Shown piece after piece: positions 36,266 to 47,611 of a stretch of DNA of 64,000 bases. The position numbers and the translations under genes were made by a program. Every line of letters begins with the position of its first letter. Within the stretch, counting starts at the first letter, position 1. The DNA is taken from positions 1,126,001 to 1,190,000 of the forward strand of contig WPIO01000087.1 in the NCBI GenBank assembly GCA_009760855.2. The letters are read 5' to 3'. Origin of the DNA: Cristatella mucedo. Taxonomy: Eukaryota; Bryozoa; Phylactolaemata; Cristatellidae. The notes below the pieces were generated by a model. It saw only the letters and a list, made by a program, of their open reading frames with translations. It was not told the origin of the DNA and searched no databases.

Positions 36266-36457
36266 TGTTGGGTCAGCTGTACCGCGAGAGCGGACTACCC
36301 AGGCGGAAACCGCTGGGTCGAGACAGTGGACCCACTTGCAGCGGTTGCTTGCAGGCCCGCGTGCTGGCCGTGGGGCCCGGTTCCGCGCGTCTCCGTAGTA
36401 AACGGCATCTGCCTGAGCCATCTTGATCTGTGCGCGACTTCACGCACAAGTTTAACA
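36266..36457 (+). repeat. 5' LTR
   Basis: 192 bp with TG...CA ends. The polyadenylation-signal position reads AGTAAA here, against AATAAA in the 3' LTR. Confidence 0.9.
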
Positions 36458-36912
36458 GTGGCGACTAGAACTGGATTTGAACGACACGCTACGTGTAATA
36501 CTGCAGGATCTGATACGGGAGGTCCACCTACGTCGGGTGAGCAGACGTTTGCAGACTACGCTTCAGTGGCTGCGAGGATGTGCCTCGAGAAAACATATTT
36601 CCGAAGAGTCCCAACGAAAGGCAATGCTGATAAGTATCCTGCTAGTTAAGGGATATTCCATGCTAAAGCTGGAGGTAGCTCCGCGTAAACCGGCGGAACT
36701 CCAGCTACAGGACCTTGTGGCACTTGTCACTTGATTCTTGGCACTCGATTCTTCCTCCTTCCTCTGCCTCTGTGCCTGATGTGTGCTACGTATGCGGTGG
36801 AGATTCCTGCTCAGGCCTTATCTGTAACTAACTTCGATACTAACTTGAGTAATGAGACACATTTGTTGGTGTCTAAAACTGCTGGGCCACAAGCACCTGA
36901 GAGCGGCAGCAG

Positions 36913-37419
36913 GTGTCAGCGACGGTGGAGGAGCAGCCTATGGTGGTCTTTGAAGTATCGGCCTCGGAGTCGGCGGCTTTGGAGGAGGCAGAGGATGTTG
37001 CCCACGAAGTGCTAGTGATCCACGAAACTGCTCGTTCCCAGACGACAACAGAGGTCAGCGAGAGGACATCAGTGGCAGAGGTTACCGAGACGGCGCCGGG
37101 GGCTGGCAACGAGACGGCTGCGACTGAGCTTAGCGCTTCGACGATGACAAGCCCTGAGACACCCCCAGGTGCTACGATGGTCAGTGCTGTGACTACGGTG
37201 AGCGCTGTAGAACCGCTCAGAGCGGCTTCTCGGGATATTGCGTCTACGCCGGTGAGCGCTGCAACTTCGACGCCGATGAGCGCTGCGACTACGACACCGG
37301 TCTGTGCTGGAACCACGACGCCAGCCGGCACTGCGACTACGACAGGCGATGTAAAAGCAGTCACCAAAGCGACGGAGACTGCCAAACTCGTGCCACACAG
37401 GAAGGAGGCACGCACCTAA
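36913..37419 (+). CDS. Thr/Ala/Val-rich ORF inside the LTR element
   Basis: 168 codons of low-complexity sequence with repeats such as TTTPVCAGTTTPAGTATTTG and many TE and TA pairs. It contains no catalytic motif. It could be the remaining C-terminal Gag part or a chance open frame in a biased sequence. No homologue is recognised. Confidence 0.3.
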   Translation: MSATVEEQPMVVFEVSASESAALEEAEDVAHEVLVIHETARSQTTTEVSERTSVAEVTETAPGAGNETAATELSASTMTSPETPPGATMVSAVTTVSAVEPLRAASRDIASTPVSAATSTPMSAATTTPVCAGTTTPAGTATTTGDVKAVTKATETAKLVPHRKEART

Positions 37420-37724
37420 TCTCTGGTTGTGTGAAAAGGGCGCTGGTTGTCGGAAAAGGGCGCTCATTATGCCCCGGCGGTGGCTTGAAGCTGGAGGCCT
37501 ACGCATCCAGCTGGTCACCAAAGGCCGTGGTTTGGTGCGCCTCCTACGAGCAGGTGTCACGTGGCCTCTAGGCCAGGGAGGAGATTTTTGTGTACCTGAC
37601 ACAAATTCTTGCTGTCGCGATTTTCTTTAACTTCCAATTGCATGCTGTATTGAGCTTCTCGGTGTTTTGGCAATACTCCCACAAGCTGACCGATGCTCAC
37701 TCGGCTTCTCATTGGAAGAGAGGA

Positions 37725-37918
37725 TGTTGGGTCTGCTGTACCGCGAGAGAGCGGACTACCCACGCGGAAGCCGCTGGGACGAGAACAGCGGACCCACTTG
37801 CAGCGGTTGCTTGCAGGCTCGTGAGCTGGCCGTGAGGGCCCGGCTCCGCGACTCCGTAATAAACGGCGTCTGCCTGAGCCGTCTTGATCTGTGCGCGACT
37901 TCCCGCACAGATTTAACA
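37725..37918 (+). repeat. 3' LTR
   Basis: 194 bp with TG...CA ends. It contains AATAAA near 37857, is preceded by the polypurine tract and is followed by the GTAGG duplication. Confidence 0.9.
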
Positions 37919-38214
37919 GTAGGCGTCTCGTACGCAGTCGCACGCAGCTCAGGAAGCTACGAGACGTCGACGTCGACGCCGGCCAATTAAACGCGTCCCG
38001 ACTGACGTAAAAGTGAGGCTGCGCTGATTCGCCGGCTCTTCACGTGCACATAGGCGTACAGGTATCACTGCCTCTTGCATCGAGCAACAAAGAGAACTTC
38101 CGGCTGCACGACACCGTGGCCAGCAAAAGCAGCTCGTTCTCGAGCGAAGTGAGCGCGCGCTTTGACTTTTGCTCCTGAGATGCGGTCCACTTCTCAGGAC
38201 AATCGGTCCTATCT

Positions 38215-38317
38215 CCTATATATTATATATTATATAGATATATATATTATATAGAGATATAATATATATATATATTTATATTATATATATAATATATAGA
38301 TATATTATATAGAGATA
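38215..38317. repeat. AT-rich TATA/ATAG tract
   Basis: About 100 bp of TATAT, TATTATA and ATAGA units. Confidence 0.95.
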
Positions 38318-38928
38318 GCCTAGTATTTCTCCGGCTGCGTAGCCTTTTCACGATCCGTAATGCGTGCGTCTCGATTGCCCTTGTACCAATGCAAGATGAT
38401 GCAAAGTGTGCGGTTCGAGGCTGACCATGAGACCACGGAGCTCTTGAGCCATGAGAAGCAGTAAAACGGAGGTGTCGTTTTTCACAATCTCGTTCTCATT
38501 GCCACTGCTCAGTTCGTAAGCCGGACAGCACTAGCACAAAATGCCGCGCGCCTCCGAGTAGTAACCAGATGCTCGGTTTCCTGTTTGCCTGCAGGCGCGA
38601 TAATTCATGCGAAGACACGCAACAGATGTACTAGTGTTCCGTATAATAGCTTAGCACCACCGACAACCTGTGAGAAAGCGAAGTTGAATGAGAAGGGAAT
38701 CCCACAGGATTTTGGTCACTCATGACCAAAGCCCCCGCGTCAATGAAACTCATAAAAGTCAAGAGAGCGACCCGAACTTTAGTAAGACACTAAATTTATC
38801 GCACGCCGAGTTCTGGCCGCCAGCCAGACGACAGCAGCCACCGGTAAGTCCAGTTTTCAATCGTAGCGTCTCCGATAAAATGTCGATGAAAGGCACGCGC
38901 TATCGAAATGGCGGCGGCGCCAAAATGG

Positions 38929-39053
38929 CGGCGCGAAAGACTCGGGAGCGGCGAAATAGCGGGCTGCGCATTCAGCTGAGCGGGCTGCGAGCTGAGCGGG
39001 ACGGGGTCCTGAGAGCACGAGAAAGAGAACGTAGTGGACATCGCGTTGACTGA
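38929..39053 (+). CDS. Possible first exon with strong start context
   Basis: CCAAAATGGCGGCG (AAAATGG, strong start context) begins MAARKTRERRNSGLRIQ, Arg-rich to a TGA at 39051. Two ATGGCGGC motifs 17 bp apart look like YY1-type promoter sites. The short basic frame in GC-rich DNA may be chance. Confidence 0.2.
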
Positions 39054-39173
39054 GCGAGAGCAGAATGCCGCGGGTCGGGTGTCGAGGTCATGAGCGCGGC
39101 GAATTGCGTACCTCCTCGAACATGCTGTGCATCCTCGCTCCGACGGCCGCACCTTCCGGCGGCCTCTTATCTG

Positions 39174-39340
39174 TAGGCCACGATAGGTCAGGAGGCTCGC
39201 GGTTTTCGCTCTTGACGACCAAGGTCGTAGATTCAAAACGTGCAGCGGGTGATCGTCTACTCCCAACTGCAAGCGGTGACGATAGCCGTTAAGGCTCTTC
39301 GGCCATTATACAAATGAGGCTGTTGAATCAAATAATACTT
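39174..39340 (+). mobile_element. SINE-B copy
   Basis: Plus strand: GGCCACGATAGGTCAGGAGG head, a degenerate B box GTAGATTCAAAACGTGC, CAACTGCAAGCGGTGACGAT body and GTTAAGGCTCTTCGGCC ... GAGGCTGTTGAATCAAA tail. Confidence 0.78.
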
Positions 39341-39455
39341 ATTCATTCAGAATTAGGAAAAGTTGTAATGCTCGATCGCTGAAGCCATCTGGAAGAGCTG
39401 TGAGAATGGACTGATATACGCTCGTACACTTGATGGTGAGAGGTTTGCTCAAAAC

Positions 39456-39581
<126 letters not shown>

Positions 39582-39780
39582 TCCCCCACATACCTCGTGT
39601 ACTGCCATCATGGCGAAGCGTGCGCCTTCTAACCAGCCGACGACGCGATTGGTCAAAACAGTCGCAATTTACAAATTAGCCAGCTATCACCGCCAAATAG
39701 TGAATGTCTTGTATCTATGCTCGTTCCAAATGTTTCCGCTTTGCGAACCGCTCCGGTCAGAGATCAAATCCAAAGGCTCA

Positions 39781-41080
39781 CATTCTCAACAAAGGCTAGG
39801 GTTTTAAAATCAAGCGGCGACGACAAAGTCCTGTCTGAAAATTTTCACAGAAGACGTCTGACCTCGACCTTGAGATAGATCTGACCGTAAGTCATCGGAT
39901 AGCGATCACTAAGGACAAGCTTTTTCAAGTAGCTTTGCGAGCGCAGTACAGAATTACGATTGGTCCAAATGCACCTTTAGTGGAAATAAATAAGCGGTCG
40001 TTTACCACGTGTATTTTACTCGTATGAACAATTCTTTCTTTTAGCTACGTTGCAGAAAAAGCGGCGATAATTATTTTCGACTGCTAGCTATCGCAGCATT
40101 TCCATTACAATAATGAAACTAATTGGCTCGTTGTGAGGATTCAGCCATTTCGCGCCCAGGTCATCAGCCAATACGCATATTGCTCCTCAAAGACACCGCA
40201 ATAATTCATTTTCGGGGAGCCTGGCCTCTGCATCGAAGACGAGAAAAGCCAGCTAGTGGCTCCAATTCATTTAAGTTGATATTATAAACCCCGATTCAAG
40301 GAAACGGACGCTGCCCATTAAGGGCTCGCAGAAGGGCGGATTCCCCTATTATTCTCATCCAGCATTATGCTTTGTTGTCGTTTTTAACATTATGCAGCTC
40401 CATAAAAGAACTAAATTTATGTCTGGGCACTTTAAGCTGACGGCAGCAGAAGCAGGCTTACGTCTTGTCCTTCCGCTCGACCCTCTTTCTGACCTTGCCA
40501 CCATGATGCACACTGCTGCAGTATGACGCAAGCTGAGGTACTGAGCGAGCTTGCAGGTACGAAAAAGCAACACACCCGTCTCACCGAAGACACCTTTGGT
40601 TAACGGCCGACGGTAATGAAGAAAGAAAAGCTAAATTTAGGCTTGAAATAAAACTAGATAAAAAACTAAATTTCGGCCGAATAAAAGTGGAGAATGGCGG
40701 TCCATGGCTTTGAGTTTAAGGATTCTCGTTGGTCGCGTTGAACCATTTCTAGCTAAGTTTGAGTCCATATATACAAAGAAATAGAAAAAATCACAGACCA
40801 TTTTCCAAACCGCAATACTCTCCTCAATCGACCGCATTCTCAACCATTCTCAAACCAAGGTTGCGGAGATCGTGACTCAGCGAAGCGTTTCACCAAACTC
40901 TTTGCATGCAAACTAAAACGAACGATGGTCTGCACTTCTTCGCCGCCGTTTCTTCCTGCACACATTCTAACTTCGCTTATCTTCTTCTCTCTGCGAATAC
41001 AACGCCAGTCTCTTGGGAACTCGTAGCTAAATTTGGATCCCGTGCTAAAGTAGCAACTAGCAAAAGTGATGGGTACATGC
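39781..41080. other. Intergenic, nothing recognised
   Basis: AT-moderate sequence with only short chance frames. Confidence 0.5.
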
Positions 41081-41084
41081 TAGC

Positions 41085-41240
41085 TAGCTAGGTCGCAGCA
41101 GAGGAGCTTATGCGAGTATTAATCCCGCTTGCAGTGGGCAGCACAGGGTTGCCCGTTGGAGGACTCGAATGCATGACCTGGATTGTGAAGAGAGTGTAGC
41201 TTCACCGAGAGCCAAGACCCAGAGGCCTAGTCCTTCATAC
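41085..41240 (-). mobile_element. SINE-B remnant
   Basis: Minus strand shows a B-box-like CATTCGAGTCCTCC followed by CCCACTGCAAGCGGGATTAA, as in SINE-B, but the rest is poorly matched. Confidence 0.5.
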
Positions 41241-41344
41241 CCTGTGCCCCTGTGCCCGTAGTTCGGCGTAAGAGGCGGATAAGGCATTGGCTTTCCCGCC
41301 ATAGAAACCACAGAAATACTTAAACTATGTCCCAGATTACCAGA

Positions 41345-41900
41345 TTATATGTCGTTTTCTTCGAAAACAGCTATTTTTATCCTCAGCGATAACGAAATCC
41401 AGGATATGACCGCCGGTGTGAATGGCATGATTAATGCGTTGGGCCAAACCAAGGTTCTTGAGGCTGCCAATAAATGAGCAGACCTAGCTGTTGCTAAGGT
41501 TGTCGACGTGAAGGTTGAAGTATCCCGCAATCAGTAACGGCCTGTTACACATGAGTATTTTGGTGAGGATTTCCAAGAACTCGTCCAACAACAGGGCTAG
41601 ACAGCTAGAAGGAGACCGATATATCACAGCAAAGACAGGCATGGTCGTTGATGGGAACAAGATTGGAATACATTTAAATGATGGCCCTTGCAAAAACCGC
41701 ATGTCTTAAAGCATAACGATTCACGAACAACAATAGCACTCCTGCCACTCACCTCGTCAGACTGCGCATGGGGTAAAAGAGTGACTGACCAGTTGGTTTG
41801 GTCTCAAATACACATCCATCAAAGCAGGGGAGCTGGGCGTCGTCCACGTCTCGGACGGGAGAAATGCATCTAACATCATTCTCCGAGACAATCCGATCGG
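41345..41900 (-). pseudogene. LINE apurinic endonuclease fragment
   Basis: Minus strand: SAIVVRESL, VFAVIYRSPSSCLALLLDEF, then PLLIAGYFNLHVDNLSNS (family motif GDFNIH, with Asp changed to Tyr) and, after a frame break, HTGGHILDFVIAED (family motif HTLDLVI). These are the central and C-terminal blocks of the AP-endonuclease domain of CR1/L2-type LINEs. It is the only endonuclease piece recognised in the window. Stops and the lost catalytic Asp show it is dead. Whether it belongs to LINE-A or LINE-B is unknown. Confidence 0.8.
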
Positions 41901-42354
41901 GACTTTGCCAAGGCAGCTTAACCGCCACGACTAACGCTACGACACGTATTTAGGGCGGCGATCACCCGTCTTGCAGGCGCAACAAAATTTGCCGTTACTA
42001 TTCTTTAAGCTCACAAGGAATCGGTATCAAATGCTGCATCGCTCGATGACCATCATAAGCTCTCGCTGCAGATGCTGCAAGGTGTCTGCACTGCACACAC
42101 TAACTGCCAATCACTCGCCAGAGCCAATTGCTTAGAGCTTAGAGTCACCCTGCTCGTCCAAACTCACCTTAGCAACATTTAACTAGTGTGTCTGGTGACC
42201 GCAAAAGCTGCAGATACACTCACAATGCCGGTTTGCAACCGATTAAGCAGCAGCCACCCTCAGGTATTGATGTTCCGAGCAGACATTGTAGCCATCAAGC
42301 AACTAGTTTCGTGCAAATGGCGATCGCAGCACTGTGGGCCGTGTGGAATCATAA

Positions 42355-42750
42355 TAATCATCATCATACACTTGTATAGAGCCCTCAGAGAACTGAGTGT
42401 CTTTTTAGGAGCTTTACGGATGTCATATAGAAAGAATCAACAAATGATTGGCGGCAACATACTCGTAAGCAGCCGCCGCAGTGTAAGCAGGCATACGCAC
42501 ACCACGAAGGACTAATCACGAAGACTCATGCTTGCTACAACTCACAACTTACCACAAGCTGTAGTAAGCAGGCGCATCTTCAGCTTCTTTTAAAACGTCG
42601 TCATGTCAGGGACGCTGAGACGTGCGTGAGTTGAGTTCCAGGTTTGCTTTGGAATCGGACGAACTAAAGGCGTGGTCTCCAAATGTTTCGAGTTTTTTAC
42701 ACGCGGTAAAGCTAAGCAATTCGAATCAGATCCAATCAGGTGGCTCCTAC
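42355..42750 (-). mobile_element. Old LINE-A 3' end
   Basis: Tail (CTTGTATAGAGCCCTCAGAG), 3' UTR and a C-terminal block on the minus strand, diverged. Confidence 0.75.
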
Positions 42751-43075
42751 GATAATAATAATAATAATGCACTTGATAAAGCGCCCTCAAAGAACTTAAT
42801 CTCTTTCTAGGCGCTTTACATTTGCTGCGAAGGGAAATGCAATTGAATGGTGAGTAAAATCATTCTTGATACACAAACAAAATGAATAACATGGTTAGGG
42901 GTGACATGCACAGGGTCAGCATGCAAATGTGGTTAGTGGCAGCATGCACAGTGTCAACATGCATAAGCACATCAAGGACGAATCACAGGGACCCACTAAA
43001 TGCTGTCCTAAATAGGTGTGTTTTTAGTTTTTTTTTAAATGTGGTCAGGTCAGGGGATGTTCTGACGCAATTATC
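42751..43075 (-). mobile_element. LINE-A 3' end (younger)
   Basis: (AAT)n, intact stem-loop, 3' UTR and the start of the C-terminal block, directly abutting the older copy on the left. Confidence 0.9.
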
Positions 43076-43139
43076 GATCTATTGATTTATTTAATGATTC
43101 AACTGATTTGTCGTTTATTTATTTATATATCGATTTATC

Positions 43140-43740
43140 GATTGGGGAAGGCGACAGGGCCGACCAGGGCATTGGGTAGCGGGACGCCGGCGGCAGCCTG
43201 TCGCTTCGCCTCGGGGTCGGGCGGAGTAGGGCTGGGCCGCTTGAGTTCCGCGAAAATACGCGAGTCCGTCGAAAAGGCAACTTTTCAAGATATTTCGGCT
43301 TGCAGTGTTGCCGCTGGATGTGCAGACCGCGTCGGGGATGACTATGCGCAAGTTGACTGCCCGACTCAGAGCTGGAGGCTCGATGAGAGCGGCGTCGACC
43401 GCGGCGGCCACGCGGCACGCACATGCTTATTTGCATTCCTGGAAAGCGCCGTCTGCACGTTCGCTGAGAGTGGTCCCGGTGAGGTCCGGGAAGACTACGC
43501 CCAGCTGCGACGCCATTCGCCAGCGCCGGGCGGCGCGAGAGAGAAGAGGCTTCGGCGGTCGGACCGGCAGAGCGCCAGGAAAGCGAAGGCGGCGACGCAC
43601 GAGCGGCCGGAGGTGAAGGCCAGCTAAGTGCGACTGCCGCGTGTGGGCATGCCGATAGCTGGCCGCACTGGGTGGGGGGGGACCAGAAGGAGCGACCGGA
43701 ACCGACAGCAGCGATCGCAGACGCAGAGGAACCAACCGAT
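43140..43740. other. GC-rich island
   Basis: Open in plus and minus frames. The minus frame (ASQLGVVFPDLTGTTLSERA, one stop, then ALIEPPALSRAVNLRIVIPD) looks most protein-like, but no family is recognised. Confidence 0.35.
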
Positions 43741-45100
43741 TAGAGGAACGAATCAATTTATCTATCTTGAGAAAATGCATGTCGAACGAGAGTCGCAAGG
43801 TTGAACTGCATAAGTAAGGCAAGACGAAGCTCAAATGTAGCTAGTGAAAGATGATTTCTAAAGTTAAGTTCGGTTTTCCTTAGCTTCTATTTAAGCCGTA
43901 GTCGCCTTGCAACTATTTTGACCTGCGCTTGCTTACGATCGCTTGCTGTAGCGATCTACACTGACGAAAAGACATTCGCTTCAGAGGAGTGGACTCAGTT
44001 CAAAATCATTCCGTTGATAAATCTTTGCCTGTTTTTGCTTAGTTGCCCCAATTAGACTCGATATAATTAGCCAGTGGGTTTAGAGAAAGTGATTTTGGCT
44101 TTGTCTTGTCACGTTTGAAATCTATCCAACTGTACTATTTTAGGAGTATCAACGGGTGAATATGAAAACCTTTAATACGGGTCGTAGACCTTTAATACGG
44201 GTCATAGGTCATAGACGCGAATCTTTACAGAGGAAGTGGTACATTTTGCTGCAAATGAATTTTATCACAAATATAATAATGACAGGTTCAAGAATGCTCG
44301 AAGTTGGCGTCGCCTCACGGATGTTTGACGACATGGTCCGATGGATATGCCATTGTTTTTTTTTTATACTTTACGGTCTCAATACAGACTATCGGATGGA
44401 TGATACAACGTGTTGTCTTCACTGTGTGCTGATGACCCGCTAATTTGAATGCTCTTCAAGGTGACGTTCGTAGATCTTGCCATCTCGTTTTTACTCAGCT
44501 TTCAGAGCGTCATGTAAGCTTTCAGAGACAACTAATGTTTCATACACGCAAAGGATACAAGCGCAAAGCCAGATAATGTTGGCAATATTCTGGAGGTTTC
44601 CCCAGGTCATAGTCGGTAAGGACGCGGCGGCATACGTTGCGGCTGCTTTAGCTGGCGAAATATGCTGGGTTTAACTTGACGTCGAAAACGTCACTCGTAC
44701 CATGGCTTTCGCCAGGGAAAAATACGTGAAAGGGTGAAACTTGAAAGGATGGCCGAACACGCACCACACGATCCACAGATCGGCAGATTGCTAAGTCGAG
44801 ATGCCAAAGCTGCTTCTGTCATGGCGGGGCGGCGGCAGCTCGAGTCCTGGTCAGCCGTAATTGCAGGCCTGGCTACTTGAGCACGACTCACTGCTGAGTA
44901 TTCAGCATATTGCATGCATCTGCTGAGTATTCAGCGCCTCGTCGTGTTCTTTTGCTGGATACAGTGTTAAAAAACTGCCTCTGCCTGTGTTAACTGTCGC
45001 CCTGGTGTAATGATCGAAGTCAGTTCGAGATCTACCGAGGGTCGGATAAAGGAGGCCAGGAAGTGCTCGCCGCTGTAAAAAGGTACTAGGCCGACGAATG
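43741..45100. other. Intergenic, nothing recognised
   Basis: Contains small direct repeats (CCTTTAATACGGGTC at 44168 and 44190, and CTGCTGAGTATTCAGC at 44890 and 44920). No gene seen. Confidence 0.5.
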
Positions 45101-45167
45101 GGCAAGCGCTTGCCTCATTTCGTCAAGTTGGCATCGATTGTGCCAAACTGGCTAAGATGCCCACATT

Positions 45168-45665
45168 TTGTTTGCAGCGAATGCCCCGATTTTACAATAT
45201 GCTTGCTGTCCAGTCTTCATTGGGCGGTCGTTCAGCGACTCCACCAGCCACCGGTTGATTGGCTATATAATCATGCTGAACAGGGCTTCACGGGAAGATG
45301 CAACTAAATCTTGGCCTGTCAAGGATCTGCGTCGTTTCCCAATACGGTTGGCTGCAAAAGCGAAGATTCACAGAGTAGTTTCGAACACGTGCTGCATATG
45401 TGCTGCACCTGTTCAAGACCTCTACAGCTACTGCTCCGGTGAAACCGTTTTTATCTCTCACAGTCATAACTCAATTTGCTTCCGGAATTGCCGCAACCAC
45501 ATCGCCAAGGTGTGAAAAAAGTGCATCTACTGCGGCAATACACTTCCTGTTGGTTCACAATTTTTTCTAAATGCCTTTGCACATATTTTAGAAGAACTTT
45601 CTAACATTGAACTTGTGCCGCCATGCTATCGTGCATACCAAAGCAATACACAGCTGCTAATAATC
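45168..45665 (+). pseudogene. Cys-rich reading frame with one in-frame TGA
   Basis: One frame stays protein-like across a single TGA at 45510-45512. Before it are NTCCICAAPVQDLYSYC and ICFRNCRNHIAKV. After it are KKCIYCGNTLPVGSQFFLNA, an ILEELSNIELVPPCYRAY segment and a stop near 45665. The C-x2-C pairs and one H suggest a small zinc-binding domain. An acceptor-like TTTTGTTTGCAG lies at 45179 and AATAAA at about 45764. It could be a decayed exon of an unknown gene. No family is recognised. Confidence 0.3.
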
Positions 45666-46970
45666 TGAGCTTGTTCACTTATGGGCTTCGACAATTGGCG
45701 ACGCAAGTGTCAGCTTTGTTCAAAGGGTAAAGACAGCGAATTTTGAACGCTGCACCATGGAAATAAAATAAAAGTGATCCGCTCATTATTGGATGGCTTT
45801 TTTTACCTTGTAATTGCGAACACCATTGTGCCCGATAGCTATGCAATAATTAACTGCTGTATCCCCAAGAGCTTCATAGGTCGCTGCACTAAAGGTTGAA
45901 TTTCTTTGGTTCATTGAAATACTCCTTACCCATTAGCTCTCACCTGCGGCTTTGTTGACTTCGTACTGTCTAAGCCCATCATTCGTAGTGCTTTGGCACC
46001 AATCACTTCTCCACCTTTGACTATCGAGTTAGATCTTCAAAGTGAGCGCTCTGCGGAAGAGAGATTCCAATAAAAACAACGAAGAAAAATACTAGCTAGA
46101 TGAAAAGTCAGACTTGTTATTGCGAACCCCCACTTCACGACCTGTCGTAGGGCTGGGTAGCCCGACCGTGTAACAAAACTGCTGGCTCCAACACCAAAAC
46201 CTGTATTCCCAAACTACGCCAGCCAAGCATAGTCTATACACACTGGGCGGCTGCCCGCGTCGGTCGAGCGATCTCCCTCCCCTCCCGTTGTGCTCTTTCG
46301 GTAGCCCATATATTCCATGCGTGCGCTGTTTTTCGCACCGTCGTCGGGCCATTGTTCGGTCCGAACCCGGCCGACAGCTGGCGGCAGTTTTTGGCAGATG
46401 GATGTCCCTACAGATGCCGCCAATGCATGGATTTGGGCTGGACAGCCGAGTCATCGTCTGCCCTCCACCACTTGTGAGCCTGCGGCTGCAGCAGGCAGTC
46501 GGAGCCCTCGAAAAGGTCTCTGCTCAGTGCTCGAAGGCTGCAAGAGTCGTGTTCCTTCACAGTTATCTTTAGCGTCATACACCAGTACCACAAACCTGCT
46601 GGTCGATTTTAGCCTAATCAAATTGAATTTCGGCGGACTGCGGTAATTCGTCCTTGCAGCACCGACACGCTGTTAGACCAAATCAGCCCGAGCTCGGCTT
46701 TTCGAGCACCGTCCTCTTGGCCAAGAGCGCTCCGAGCGTCCTGTAGGGACGCTCGGAAGCCACTGCCTTTTAACACCACACACTCGGACCAAAGCAGAAC
46801 GATCAGCGGAAGTGTCATTTGTAAATACTCCAACCCAAGTATTTGGACGAATTGAGCAGCCGCCACGATGTCTGCCCACTCACGTGTATCTTGAGAAACG
46901 AACTCTGCTGCTATCTAAAGGAAGCATCGAAGTTTAAATGATTCACTAAAATAATTAAATTAAATTATGC

Positions 46971-47443
46971 TTTATTAATTAATTGAATTGATTAACAAAA
47001 TTGATCAGAAGTTCTATGGTTGTTCAGGCAGTCTTGCATACATCGCCCATAACATGCCTCAGTATCGTTGCAATTCGTGCTTGGGCATACAAGCAGCAGA
47101 GGCAGCAGCAGAGGCAGCAGCAGAGGCAGCAGCAAGGCAGCAGCAGAGGCAGCAGCAGCACTCCACGAGCAGGAACCGCGCTGCTGCTTAGCACAGGCGT
47201 AAGCACACGAGCCGAGCCTGCTTAGCAGGGAAGGTGCCACCACCGTTCCCTGCCGCTGAGAGCTCTCTGGTGGAGGAGGAAAGCACCGTGCTGCATAGGG
47301 GACTGGAACGAGCAAGGTGTTCGATATTTGTGAAGCACACCAGCAGACGATAAAACGGCTCACTCGATGCCAACCGAAGGTGGACTGGTGCTATCCAATT
47401 TCTGGGCAGAAAGTGAAAAGAATAAAACTGTGCATGCCTGCAT
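46971..47443 (-). other. Putative 3' UTR of TAT
   Basis: This is the minus-strand sequence after the TAT stop. The first canonical AATAAA reading leftwards is at 46976-46971. The stretch includes the interrupted CTG tract. The end is inferred only from the hexamer. Confidence 0.4.
47088..47162. repeat. Interrupted CAG/CTG repeat
   Basis: Units of GCAGCAGAG and CAGCAG repeat for about 75 bp on the plus strand, which is CTG-rich on the TAT-sense strand. It is a 9-bp minisatellite with CAG cores rather than a pure triplet run. Confidence 0.85.
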
Positions 47444-47611
47444 CTAGGAATTGCTTCCATTGACGACATGGTGGCCACTGACTTCGCGCACCGATGGCGG
47501 ATCACTGACGTAATGGCGCGTGCAGAAGTCCTTGATGCGCTCGCAGGCCTCACGGACCTTGTCCTCCTGTGCAGCTAGCACCAGGCGCACGTAGCCTGGA
47601 TACTCGAAGCA
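47444..47611 (-). CDS. TAT: TAT terminal coding exon
   Basis: 55 codons and TAG. The acceptor is GACTCGACCGTTTCAG. The start CFEYPGYVRLVLAA carries the arginine that binds the substrate carboxylate in this fold, followed by VREACERIKDFCTRHY. The tail after HY is about nine residues longer than in vertebrate TAT and is low in conservation (SDPPSVREVSGHHVV). A possible 3' UTR extends left to an AATAAA at 46976-46971 on the minus strand and would include the CTG-rich tract at 47088-47162. Confidence 0.94.
   Translation of the reverse strand, partial: CFEYPGYVRLVLAAQEDKVREACERIKDFCTRHYVSDPPSVREVSGHHVVNGSNS

Larger units (their letters stand above)
36266..37918 (+). mobile_element. Compact non-autonomous LTR retrotransposon (Ty3-like)
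   Basis: Two direct repeats (36266-36457 and 37725-37918, about 90% identical) begin TGTTGGGTC and end TTTAACA. The same 5 bp, GTAGG, lie outside both ends (36261-36265 and 37919-37923) as a target-site duplication. A primer-binding-site-like TGGCGACTAGAACTGG starts one base after the left LTR. A purine tract GGAAGAGAGGA directly precedes the right LTR. The 1.27-kb interior has no pol gene. One frame near 36600-36730 (LEVAPRKPAELQLQDLVAL) resembles the Gag capsid C-terminal region of Ty3-type elements, but frames are broken. A 168-codon Thr/Ala/Val-rich ORF fills 36913-37419. It must have been moved by another element's enzymes. Confidence 0.9.

Noticed and set aside
36326-36649. 107-codon ORF crossing the 5' LTR as a host gene
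   Set aside because: It starts in the LTR and passes through the PBS. It is part of the retrotransposon.
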